The notes under the pieces are model-generated. The model did no database searches and was not told the DNA's origin. It worked only from the letters and a program-made list of their open reading frames with translations. Below, piece by piece: positions 25,057 through 33,883 of a stretch of DNA of 64,000 bases (position 1 is the stretch's first letter; each line of letters starts with the position of its first letter). The stretch is from positions 682,001 to 746,000 of the forward strand of contig JALHOP010000001.1 of the NCBI GenBank assembly GCA_022842935.1, given 5' to 3'. The translations under genes were made by a program, and so were the position numbers. This DNA is from Myxococcota bacterium (GTDB lineage: Bacteria; Myxococcota; XYA12-FULL-58-9; JALHOP01).

Positions 25057-28000
25057 GCGGGCGCGCCGCGCTCTCGGCGTTCGTTTTTGCGCTCGCTGCG
25101 GTCGCCTCGTGCTCGGTCGACCTCGAGGTGCCGCCCGGTCTCGATGTGACCTGCGCCGATCAGGCTCAGTGCCCGTCCGACGCGCGCTGTAACCCGCTCA
25201 CCGGTCGCTGCGAGTTCAATGTCGGGGTCGCTGCACCCTCGACGGCGTTCGCGCAGGTGGGGCCTGCTGCGGGGCGGGCGGCGACCTTGGTGTCCCTCGC
25301 TATTGATGCCCTCGACAGCAACGCACCGCCCGTGGGTGACGAAGTCGTCCGTTTCACGCTTGCCTATTCGCGCGACGGCGCGACGTGGTGCGATGCGACG
25401 CTCGCAGAGACCGACCTGCCTGCGGTCGGCGCCGAGGCGACCCGGCTGACCCTGCTCTGGAACGCGCTGGCCGATGCGCAGGGAGCAAACCCCTGCGGTC
25501 TTACGACGACCACGGTCCCGAATGGCGCGGCTGACGATGCTAGCTTCGTCACCGTGCTCGGGTTCGCGGATGGGGTGCGTCTGCGTCTGACAGCGGAGGA
25601 CTCAGGCGTACCCCCGTCCCGAAGCGATATCGTCTCGCCGCCGTTCGCGATCGGTAACGACGCCCCTGTGACGGAGCTCATCGATGACGGCGCGGTCCTC
25701 CGGCAGGCATCACCTTTCGAATACACGCTGGCCGATTCATCCCTCGACGAAGCGCGCATCGAGGTGCAGTTTCGTATCGAAGGGCCAACCCCCTCACCCT
25801 GGTACGGCGCGCAGATCCGTGGAGCGACGAACGGGGTGCTGGCGGACGCGCTTGATGACGCCAGCGCTCGCCTCCTCGTCTGGAATGCGGATGCTCCGAT
25901 CCCGTTGGACACGTCGCTTACGGGTGGAATTGGCCGACGCAACGCGTCCGTGACGCTGCGCATCCGCGCGGTCGAAGACGTCCTCGAGGGCGTGACGACC
26001 TACGGTGCGTGGGCGACGCGGGCGGCCACCGTCTTCAATCAGACGCAGCCAGTCATCGGCGCCATCGACGTCGCGCCCGTCGAAAAGGGGGACGCGACGT
26101 CGGTCGTCATGCTCGGGTACGAGGTCATCGACGGTGAGGCGGATGACGTCGACCTGCGTGTCGACTATCGACTGCCCGGCAGCAGCTTGTGGTCGCGTGC
26201 AACGCCGTACCCTGTGCTCCCGCACTCTGGTGAACATGATCTTGCGAGCAGCGCGACCGTGCCGCCCAGGCACGTGTTCATGTGGAACGCCGCTGCGGAC
26301 GTCCGCAACCGCGTGTCGCAGCTGTTGGTACGGCTGACTGCGGCTGACGAAGGCGGCATCAGTCGTCCAGCCGAGGTCGCCGTCTCGTTTGCCGTCGGAG
26401 TGGAGCCGTTGGCCGCCGTGACGCACCCCGTGGCGACGACAGCGAGCTACTTCGCGGCGGACAACAGCCTCAACGGGGCCATCCTGGCCAGCGGTGACTT
26501 CGACGGAGACGGTCTGGTCGACATCGCCGTTTGGGCAGGGGACGACGTCGAGACCTTTCGGGGGGTCGCCGGCGGCGGAATCGGCGCGCACGCGGCCACC
26601 GGTCCTTCGACTTACCGATCACGCAGCTTCGTTGTCGCCGACTTCAACGGCGATGGGCGTGACGACATCGCGGCGCGCATGGAGCAGGACTTCATCGAGG
26701 TCCGCCTGGGCTCGCCCACCGGTGTGACGGCGGCCCCGTCGGCGAGCATCGATCCGGGCACTCCCAACAGCAATATCTTGCTTGCCGCGGGCGACATCGA
26801 CGGCAACGGTACCGTCGACCTGGTGACCAACGGGTTCATCAACCCCGTTGGCGGGCCGTTCTACACGCTCGATATCTACCGCGGCGATGGTAACGGCGGC
26901 TTCGGTGCGGCGGAATCGCTCGTGCTCGCGGCGCGCGAAGCCACGTATGCCTTGGCGGTTGGCGACTTCGATGGCGACGGCCGCGACGATGTGGCGTTTG
27001 CGGTGCAGAACGGCGAACCGTTTGGCCAGCAGTTCCAGACGGTGCCTATCGAGCTCCGCGTGCGTCGTGGTGCTTCTTCGGGGAGCCCGCCGCTCACCGC
27101 CGATGCGGAGGTCATCGCTCAAGGCACCGCCAACAACGCTGATGGCCCCCTCATCAACGCGGGGCTTGCCGCCGGTAACCTCTTCGATGACGCGCGCGAG
27201 GAGCTCGTCTTTCTCGATCTCCAGCAGTCGAATCTCGGGCGACTGCGCGTCTTCGCGCGTGACGCCACTTGGGCGCTGCAAGCGACGACCGCCGATATGC
27301 CGCCGATGCGGCGGGTCCACATCGAGATCGGTGCCGAAGACGTCGTGACCGTCGGCAACCATGACCGGGCGCGCGGTTATACGTGGGACGCGGGGCAGCG
27401 CCGCCTGTCTCTTGCGACCCCCGATCTCCAAGGCGTCGGCGACGATCTCTTTTTCGCAGATCGTACTGGCGATGGCCGGCGCGACCTCATGGTCGCCACC
27501 GCTATGCAGCTGCAGTGGCGACCCGCAATCGACGCCAAGGGCATGGCTACCGGGGCGTTCGACGGCGGTGCCGCTTTCGACCGCCTCGTTCCAGACGGTA
27601 ACCTACTCCTGCTCGTCGCCGACAACGATGAAGATGGCATTGGTGATTTGCTTGCCATCGACGGACAGGACGAGACCAGCCATGCCGCTAGCGCTTTCCA
27701 TGGCGAATCCGTGCGTGACGTGCCGACGCACGCCTTGTCCGCTATAGCGCCGCCTGTCCCGATCGTTCCCGGTGGCACGTTCCTCGGGAATCCCACCGAC
27801 GATGCCCAGGTGGGTGACTTCGACGGTGACGGACGACTCGACGCCTTGATCGCCTCCACGAACACGTCCCACTTCATCGCGCTCGGCGATGGAACGCCGC
27901 TCGGCTTTGCTCCTGGACGCGCCTTTTTGACTGGGGGCGGCTCCTATCGGCTCCTGAGCGGCGACTTCGATGGCGATGGGCGTGACGACATCGTCTCCAC

Positions 28001-29255
28001 CGACACGCCGCGCGTCATTCAGTACGCGCGCCTTCCCGCGACGCCGTCCTGGCAGATCGCTGCGCTGGGCTTCGTGGACGGCGACGCCTTTGCCGCCGGC
28101 GACGCGGATAACGACGGCATCGATGACCTCGTCGTGGGGACGAGCTTCAGTCCGCTGCAAGTGAGGGTCTACTTTGGGAACTCACCGGCGGGCCTATCTG
28201 CGCCAGTGACCATCGCGGTGCCCGGCACGACTGGCGTGAGCGCGCTTGCGGTGGGTGATGTCGATGGCGACGGGCTGAACGAGGTTGTGGCTGCAACCGG
28301 CGCCGTCACGCGCGTTTACGACGTCACACGCGCGGGGCTCGCGGCGCTTCCCACGTCGAATGCCGGCATCGCGTTCCGCAGCTTCGAGCTCGTCGATGTG
28401 GATACCGACGGCATCCTCGACATCGCTGGGTTTGTGGCTCCTACGCCGCTCGAACGGACGTTCTACGTGCAGCCGGGCCTCGAGGCGGGCGGCCGGCCAT
28501 CGGGGCGCTTCGGTCCTGTGACGCGCATCCTTGGACCGATCCCGGTGCCCCTGGGTGGTGTCGCGTGGGGTGACGCGAATCGCGATTCGCTGCCCGACCT
28601 GTTCGTCGGTGACGCCCAGACGGGTCTCGTGCTCGCCTTCTACAATCGTCGCTACCACCCAACCCGCTCATGGAGCACAACCCTCGACGCCACGAGCCTA
28701 CTGGGTACGCCGGTCGGTACCGACCGCTTCGGCGACCCCTGGTCGATCACCATCACGGCGCGGCGCACCTCGGACCGTCCCAGTGTTGTCACGACGAGCG
28801 GCGAGCGACGTACGGACTTCGCCGGGCGTTTGCGCGCAAGTGGGCTTGGGGTTCCAGCGTCGGCGCGCGCGGCGTCGTTTGCCTGGCAGTTCGCGGGCGA
28901 TTTCGCGGCCAGCTCGCGCACGACGGCGGGCGCGCGTCGCGGCTACCTGCGCCAAACGCTGGCTGGCCGCGACGCGGTCGTCCGTCTGCCTCTGTACGAT
29001 GGGGCGACGACCGATCCCACAAAGCTCCTCGTCTACGCTCGTCGGGTGGGTGACTACGAAAACGTCGATGGGGAGCTGCCTGTGACAGCGGACGGTCGAA
29101 CCGTGTACAGGCCGCTCGAGACGTGGGTCGAAGTACCGCGGGTCGACGATCTTGCGGCCGGGACGGGGCCACGTTTCGTCGTCGACGCCGCCGCTCGCGA
29201 GGTGCGCGTCGCGACCGACGCCCTCGGCGTCTTTCGTGTCTACGCTACTCCTTGA
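25053..29255 (+). CDS. FG-GAP/VCBS repeat lipoprotein, start codon unresolved (~1400 aa)
   Basis: The protein begins with a lipoprotein signal (RAALSAFVFALAAVASC, lipid Cys codon at 25110) and a four-Cys module like those at 8344 and 10681. Several Ig-like beta domains follow, then about twelve calcium-loop repeats of the form GDFDGDGRDDI, as in FG-GAP beta-propellers, and a C-terminal beta domain. Such proteins are usually surface-anchored ligand binders. No ATG, GTG or TTG precedes the signal peptide in frame. The frame stays open upstream only inside the carboxylase gene, and the first in-frame GTG (25128) lies after the lipobox Cys. The boundary given is the GTA codon touching the carboxylase stop. 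It overlaps the convergent S1 gene by 11 bases. Confidence 0.8.
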   Translation, partial: VGGRAALSAFVFALAAVASCSVDLEVPPGLDVTCADQAQCPSDARCNPLTGRCEFNVGVAAPSTAFAQVGPAAGRAATLVSLAIDALDSNAPPVGDEVVRFTLAYSRDGATWCDATLAETDLPAVGAEATRLTLLWNALADAQGANPCGLTTTTVPNGAADDASFVTVLGFADGVRLRLTAEDSGVPPSRSDIVSPPFAIGNDAPVTELIDDGAVLRQASPFEYTLADSSLDEARIEVQFRIEGPTPSPWYGAQIRGATNGVLADALDDASARLLVWNADAPIPLDTSLTGGIGRRNASVTLRIRAVEDVLEGVTTYGAWATRAATVFNQTQPVIGAIDVAPVEKGDATSVVMLGYEVIDGEADDVDLRVDYRLPGSSLWSRATPYPVLPHSGEHDLASSATVPPRHVFMWNAAADVRNRVSQLLVRLTAADEGGISRPAEVAVSFAVGVEPLAAVTHPVATTASYFAADNSLNGAILASGDFDGDGLVDIAVWAGDDVETFRGVAGGGIGAHAATGPSTYRSRSFVVADFNGDGRDDIAARMEQDFIEVRLGSPTGVTAAPSASIDPGTPNSNILLAAGDIDGNGTVDLVTNGFINPVGGPFYTLDIYRGDGNGGFGAAESLVLAAREATYALAVGDFDGDGRDDVAFAVQNGEPFGQQFQTVPIELRVRRGASSGSPPLTADAEVIAQGTANNADGPLINAGLAAGNLFDDAREELVFLDLQQSNLGRLRVFARDATWALQATTADMPPMRRVHIEIGAEDVVTVGNHDRARGYTWDAGQRRLSLATPDLQGVGDDLFFADRTGDGRRDLMVATAMQLQWRPAIDAKGMATGAFDGGAAFDRLVPDGNLLLLVADNDEDGIGDLLAIDGQDETSHAASAFHGESVRDVPTHALSAIAPPVPIVPGGTFLGNPTDDAQVGDFDGDGRLDALIASTNTSHFIALGDGTPLGFAPGRAFLTGGGSYRLLSGDFDGDGRDDIVSTDTPRVIQYARLPATPSWQIAALGFVDGDAFAAGDADNDGIDDLVVGTSFSPLQVRVYFGNSPAGLSAPVTIAVPGTTGVSALAVGDVDGDGLNEVVAATGAVTRVYDVTRAGLAALPTSNAGIAFRSFELVDVDTDGILDIAGFVAPTPLERTFYVQPGLEAGGRPSGRFGPVTRILGPIPVPLGGVAWGDANRDSLPDLFVGDAQTGLVLAFYNRRYHPTRSWSTTLDATSLLGTPVGTDRFGDPWSITITARRTSDRPSVVTTSGERRTDFAGRLRASGLGVPASARAASFAWQFAGDFAASSRTTAGARRGYLRQTLAGRDAVVRLPLYDGATTDPTKLLVYARRVGDYENVDGELPVTADGRTVYRPLETWVEVPRVDDLAAGTGPRFVVDAAAREVRVATDALGVFRVYATP

Positions 29256-30699
29256 GCGGGACGCCCTTGAGCTTGTCGGCAAGAGAGTTCTTGAAAGCGG
29301 TCTGCGGTTTCTCTGGTTCCGCGGGCGTCTGGGCCGTGAAAGCGGACAACGAGATACGGCGCGTGGGAGCGTCGATATCGAGGATACGGACCTCGAGTTG
29401 CTCTCCGACCTTCACGACCTCGCCAGGACGCTTGCCGCGCTCCTCGGCGAGCTCGGTGATGTGGCAAAGACCTTGGACCTCGGGCGCGAGCTCGACGAAA
29501 GCCCCGAAATCGGTGACCGATGTGACCTTTCCGGTGAGCTTGTCGCCGGGCTTGAACGTTCGCGTTGCCGCGACCCACGGGTCTTCGGAGAGCTGTTTGA
29601 CGCCGAGCGAGATACGCTCATTGTCGACGCTGACGTCGAGTAGTGCGACCTCGATGACGTCCCCGACCTTGTAGCGATCGGCCGGCTTTACGCGCTCGGT
29701 CCAGGCCATATCGGAGGCGTGCAGTAGTCCGTCGATACCCACGTCATCCAGGGTGACGAAAGCACCGAACTCGGTGAGGCTGCGGACCGTGCCCTTCACG
29801 CGATCGTTCGGGCGATACTTCTCGCGCAGCGTCTTCCATGGGTTCGGGGTCAGCTGCCGTAGCCCCAAGGCCATGCGGCGCTCCGCCGGGTCGACCTCGA
29901 GCACCTGCGCCTCGATGGTCTGACCCTTTTGCACGACCTCGCCGGGCTTGCGTACGCTTTTTCCCCAACGCATCTCGGAGACGTGCACGAGTCCTTCGAC
30001 GTTGGGTTCGACCTCGACGAAGGCACCAAACTCCGTGAGACGCAGGACCTTCGCGTGAACACGTGAGCCGACCGGATACTTCTCGCTGATGCCGGCCCAG
30101 GGATCCGCGGAGAGCTGCTTAACGCTCAAGGCAACGCGGCCTTTGGCGCGATCGATCTCGACGACCTTCGCCTTGACCACGGATCCGGCCTCGAATACTT
30201 GTGTGCCATGGCGGACATGGCCCCAGCTCATGTCTTCGTTGCGCAAGAGGGCATCGAGTCCGCCGATGTCGACGAAGGCTCCGTAACCCACGAAGCTAGC
30301 CACCGTCCCTTCGACGATGTCGCCCACATTCAGCGCCTTGAGCTGGGCATCACGTTGCGCGGCCCGCTCGACCTCCAGCAGAGCCCGTCGCGAGACGACG
30401 ACAGCGCCGCGGCGGTTGTCGAGCTCCATGACCCGGAGCTTCAGCTTCTGCCCAACCAACGGTGCGAGATCGGCGGTGGGCCGCAAGGCCACCTGGCTCG
30501 CTGGCAGAAAAGCCCGCATGCCGACGTCGACCGAGAGACCGCCTTTCACCATGGCAACGACCTCGCCCTCGACCTCGCCACCGTTCGCCGCGGCCTGCGC
30601 GATGCGCTCCCAGGTGGCGAGCGCCTCCGCCATGCGCGGCGGCATTGGGTCGGCGTCCTCGGTGGTGGCTGCGGTGCTGGTGTTGTCGTCGGACATCAT
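29245..30699 (-). CDS. rpsA: 30S ribosomal protein S1 (five S1 domains)
   Basis: S1 binds mRNA and helps load it on the 30S subunit. Five OB-fold S1 domains lie at roughly residues 40-106, 124-190, 209-278, 296-364 and 383-450, the last four with FGAFV or YGAFV cores. The first matches the second domain of Escherichia coli S1 (GGLSVDV...AFLP), so the N-terminal domain that anchors S1 to protein S2 seems absent or replaced by ~38 acidic residues. Length is 484, against 557 in E. coli. It starts 4 bases after the J-domain gene and probably shares its transcript. A dedicated S1-like RNA-binding protein is an alternative. Confidence 0.88.
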   Translation of the reverse strand: MMSDDNTSTAATTEDADPMPPRMAEALATWERIAQAAANGGEVEGEVVAMVKGGLSVDVGMRAFLPASQVALRPTADLAPLVGQKLKLRVMELDNRRGAVVVSRRALLEVERAAQRDAQLKALNVGDIVEGTVASFVGYGAFVDIGGLDALLRNEDMSWGHVRHGTQVFEAGSVVKAKVVEIDRAKGRVALSVKQLSADPWAGISEKYPVGSRVHAKVLRLTEFGAFVEVEPNVEGLVHVSEMRWGKSVRKPGEVVQKGQTIEAQVLEVDPAERRMALGLRQLTPNPWKTLREKYRPNDRVKGTVRSLTEFGAFVTLDDVGIDGLLHASDMAWTERVKPADRYKVGDVIEVALLDVSVDNERISLGVKQLSEDPWVAATRTFKPGDKLTGKVTSVTDFGAFVELAPEVQGLCHITELAEERGKRPGEVVKVGEQLEVRILDIDAPTRRISLSAFTAQTPAEPEKPQTAFKNSLADKLKGVPLKE

Positions 30700-30703
30700 G
30701 GCC

Positions 30704-32554
30704 TCACTTGAATCGATTGCGAATGCGGTGGCGGATGAGCTCGAGAGCGTCCCGCTCGCGCAACGTGGTGTCTTCGAAGCGAACCACGAAGCCGCGCTCG
30801 TCGAGCTCGGCCAGGCGTGTCCGTTCCGGGACTTTGCGGTCGCCCTGATACAACGCCACCTGGCCGCGCGTCACCTCGATCTGATGCCGCTCGAAGGTGT
30901 CCTCGAAAAAGCGCTTCTTGAGCTCCCCGACGGTCATCTTCTCAACCTGGACAGGGAGCAGCTGCATGGCTACCGAAAGGTGGGCGAGACTGAACGACCA
31001 CTCACTCACGAGCTCGTAGTCGAGGTAGGTCGGGTTCAGGACCGCTTGGACGTCTTTCCCCTTGGGCATCCAGTAGCTCGACAGGGTGGAGCCACAGCGC
31101 GGACACACCGAGGCGCGCAGGTCGTCCAGGCCGCGCGTCTTATAGAGGGGGACGGCATAGACCTCTCGCTTGCAAGCAGCGCACGCAGTGTAGTCTCCGA
31201 GCACCGTGAGGACGTTCGCCATTTCGCGGCGCACCTTGGCACGCTGGAGAGCGACAGCGACGGCGGTACGGCCCTCCGGGTCGACGAAACGTAGGCCGGC
31301 GTAGGCGACGCGATCTGTCGCACTCTTGACGCCGAACTGAACGAACGTATCGAGCTCGACCAGTGCCTCTTCGAAGGTACGCGAGGGGGTGTTTTCGGAG
31401 GCGACTTCTTCCTCGAGATAAGCGACGCGCTGCGCAATGTGCTCGTAGGAAGCGAGCCCCGCGAGCGGAAAGGGCGATTGATCGGCGGCGTAGGTCATCA
31501 GCACGAGACGCAGGAGGGTTGGCTCGACGTCCGCCATTTCCTCGATACGATCGGCTTTTTCGCGAGCGCTCTTCGAGACGCGCGCCGTGGCGAGCTCGTC
31601 GAGCCCGAGGCGCACCAGGCTCTTGTCCGCGTACGGATCGAAGAGCCGCGCGATGGCAGCGCCACCCTTGGGTGCGACCTCCTGGCCAGCTCCATCGCGG
31701 TTGTAGGACGACACGTAACGCTCCAAGCGCTGGGCGGCATCGCTGATGTCGCCATAGGCGCGCTGAACCCGCGATTCTAGCTCGACACGCAGCTCTTCGA
31801 CCAGGTCACGTCCAACGGCGGCCGCTTGCTCGACATTACGGAAGAGCTGGCAGGTCACGCTGTTCTCGAGAGCCATACGCTCGTCTTCGAGGTTTGCGAG
31901 CACGGTGGTGAACCAGTTGAGACGGTTTTCGAGCAGGGCAATCTGCTGCTCGATAGGCAGGTCGTCATCGTCGAGCTCGCCACCTTTGGTTTGCTCCTCG
32001 AGCGCGGCGAGGCGCTCGAGGTCACGCGTGCGGTAGAGGTTGTTAATGCGCGCCATCATGTGACCCGACTGCAGGCGCTCTTCTTCGGTGCGGGCGAGAT
32101 CGGGATGGAAGCGTCGAGCCAGTCGCCGGTAAATGCCCTTGAGCTCGCTTTCGCGTGACGCCGTCGTGCTCTCGGCGAGCGTGTCCGTGTCGACCAGGAC
32201 CTCGGCGCGCAATGGCTCTTTCTTTTTCGCGGCCTCAGACTGCTTGACGTCACGCGCGCGCCTCGCATCGACGCGCGCCCCCTCGCGGACGACGTCTTTT
32301 CCTGGGCGTCGCGTGAGGAGGTTCGCCCAGCCGTCGAGGACGCGCACGTAGCTCGCGATGCGCTTCATTAATGCGTGCTCGGAAGCGAGCCGATTGCGAT
32401 AGGCGACCTCGAAGCTGCCCAGCTGCTCGCGTAACGTCTCAATCGCGAGGTCGAGCTCTCCGATGGCATCGCGGCGCTCCTCGAGGCGTCGCACGAGCTC
32501 GCGCAGGCGTTCCCGGTCGGGTCCGCCACCTAAGATGAGTGCGCTTCGTTTCAC
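30704..32554 (-). CDS. J-domain-like protein with coiled coil and zinc ribbon (616 aa)
   Basis: Residues ~12-65 are charged heptad-like helices. Residues ~136-185 resemble J-domain helices II-III, with the HPD tripeptide at 150-152 inside YRRLARRFHPDLA, suggesting that it stimulates an Hsp70. A long helical middle follows. Four Cys in two CxxC pairs (458/461 and 484/487) make a probable zinc ribbon. A C-terminal domain of ~100 residues ends in LRERDALELIRHRIRNRFK. It is not a standard DnaJ (no Gly/Phe region, no four-repeat zinc domain). GTG start. It lies between an outer-membrane protein gene and rpsA, 4 bases from the latter, which suggests a role linked to translation or ribosomes (inference). 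Confidence 0.75.
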   Translation of the reverse strand: MKRSALILGGGPDRERLRELVRRLEERRDAIGELDLAIETLREQLGSFEVAYRNRLASEHALMKRIASYVRVLDGWANLLTRRPGKDVVREGARVDARRARDVKQSEAAKKKEPLRAEVLVDTDTLAESTTASRESELKGIYRRLARRFHPDLARTEEERLQSGHMMARINNLYRTRDLERLAALEEQTKGGELDDDDLPIEQQIALLENRLNWFTTVLANLEDERMALENSVTCQLFRNVEQAAAVGRDLVEELRVELESRVQRAYGDISDAAQRLERYVSSYNRDGAGQEVAPKGGAAIARLFDPYADKSLVRLGLDELATARVSKSAREKADRIEEMADVEPTLLRLVLMTYAADQSPFPLAGLASYEHIAQRVAYLEEEVASENTPSRTFEEALVELDTFVQFGVKSATDRVAYAGLRFVDPEGRTAVAVALQRAKVRREMANVLTVLGDYTACAACKREVYAVPLYKTRGLDDLRASVCPRCGSTLSSYWMPKGKDVQAVLNPTYLDYELVSEWSFSLAHLSVAMQLLPVQVEKMTVGELKKRFFEDTFERHQIEVTRGQVALYQGDRKVPERTRLAELDERGFVVRFEDTTLRERDALELIRHRIRNRFK

Positions 32555-32678
32555 GTGGGCTCATCCACTGACGCGGGGCACGGCGATCGTCAAGGCGACA
32601 ATGACCAGTGCTGGGAGCGACTCTTCGCTGCCTGTGTCGGCTCGCGTTGTTGCTGGTCGGCGGCGCGCCGTCGTTGCG

Positions 32679-33824
32679 TCAGAACCAGACACGAACACCA
32701 GCGGTTGGGCCAGCGAGCACAGTGTCCCCGATTTGCAGGCGCTCACCGCCGATCGTGATCTCGACCGCGCTCACGACCACGCCGACCGAGCCGCGCAGCT
32801 CGGTGACGAAGGCGCTTCCAACCGTGCCCATGCTTGCGCTGCCCGCCAAGATGAACGGCCGGAGCGGGAAAGCTTCGACGCCGTAGCTCAAGTCCCAGCC
32901 CATAAAGGCGGCGTCGGGTGTCGTCATCAGCCGCGGACCCACGCCGAGCCGGAACTGGACGGCCTGGCTTTGCGCGAAGCGAATCGCGGCGTGCACGGTG
33001 CTTACGGTCATCCAATCGACGTCGCGATCGAGCTCGATGCGGTCGGCCGCTCCCAGCACCTCACGGTAGATCGCGACCTCGGCGTCGAGCTCGAGGCGCG
33101 ACGGTGTGAACAAGCGAAAACGTGGGCGTAGGCGCAGGGTATCGGCGTCGATGCGGGCCCCGTCGAGCGAGACTTGCGCTGCCCACGATTGACCCCCGCT
33201 CGCCCAGTCGTCGATTGGTTGGGACGCTGGTAGTACCGCTTCCTGGACCGCCGGCGCGTCAGTGTCCGGGATAGCGTATTGGTCATCGCCATACGAAGGG
33301 TCCGCCAGCTCTTGTTGGTAGACCGCTTCGCCAGGCATCCACGAACGCTCGTCGGGTGGCCCCCGGCTGACATCGTAGGCCTCGGCGTCGATCAGCACGA
33401 GGCTCTGCTCTTCAGCGAGCAGCTTGTAGCTGCGCACGATACCCTTGGCGCGGCGCGCATAGGGTTTGGGCTCGTAAACGAAGGGGAGGGCGCCACGTGA
33501 TTCGAGAAGCAGCTGCGGGACGATGACCGGGAACCGCAACATGTTCCAAACCAGAGCCCCATAGAGGGTGTCTGCGCCGTCGCTTGATGCATGGCTGGTG
33601 TCCGGTGGCCGGCCACTGGGGGGAGGGTTCGCGGAGCGATTGTTGTTGCTCTTGCCACCACGCGCTGCATCAGCCGCGTTGCGCAGCTTCCCCGCCCGAG
33701 CGGGCGTCGCAAGAACCAACGAAACTGCCAACAGGGTTATCGCAACTGACGCGGCACGAGCAGCCTGACGCACAGCGCCGGCGGCACCCGTGAACGACAG
33801 CGAAGCGTGGTGCCAAAAGCGCAT
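32679..33824 (-). CDS. Exported outer-membrane-like protein (381 aa)
   Basis: A signal peptide (residues ~1-44, ending LVLATPARA) is followed by a low-complexity Asn/Pro-rich stretch. A ~110-residue segment comes next, then a series of amphipathic beta-strands (RLRPRFRLFTPSRLELDAEV, VQFRLGVGPRL, AFVTELRGSVGVVVSAVEI) closing with an aromatic terminus, VRVWF. The terminal Phe and alternating hydrophobicity are typical of outer-membrane beta-barrels. No specific family is recognised. It sits 59 bases after the phosphorylase gene and 124 before the J-domain gene. Confidence 0.7.
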   Translation of the reverse strand: MRFWHHASLSFTGAAGAVRQAARAASVAITLLAVSLVLATPARAGKLRNAADAARGGKSNNNRSANPPPSGRPPDTSHASSDGADTLYGALVWNMLRFPVIVPQLLLESRGALPFVYEPKPYARRAKGIVRSYKLLAEEQSLVLIDAEAYDVSRGPPDERSWMPGEAVYQQELADPSYGDDQYAIPDTDAPAVQEAVLPASQPIDDWASGGQSWAAQVSLDGARIDADTLRLRPRFRLFTPSRLELDAEVAIYREVLGAADRIELDRDVDWMTVSTVHAAIRFAQSQAVQFRLGVGPRLMTTPDAAFMGWDLSYGVEAFPLRPFILAGSASMGTVGSAFVTELRGSVGVVVSAVEITIGGERLQIGDTVLAGPTAGVRVWF

Positions 33825-33883
33825 TGGGCTTCCGACGTGAGGGCTTCTCGTCGGACGTACCCTTCGCGGCGCCTATTCAAACC

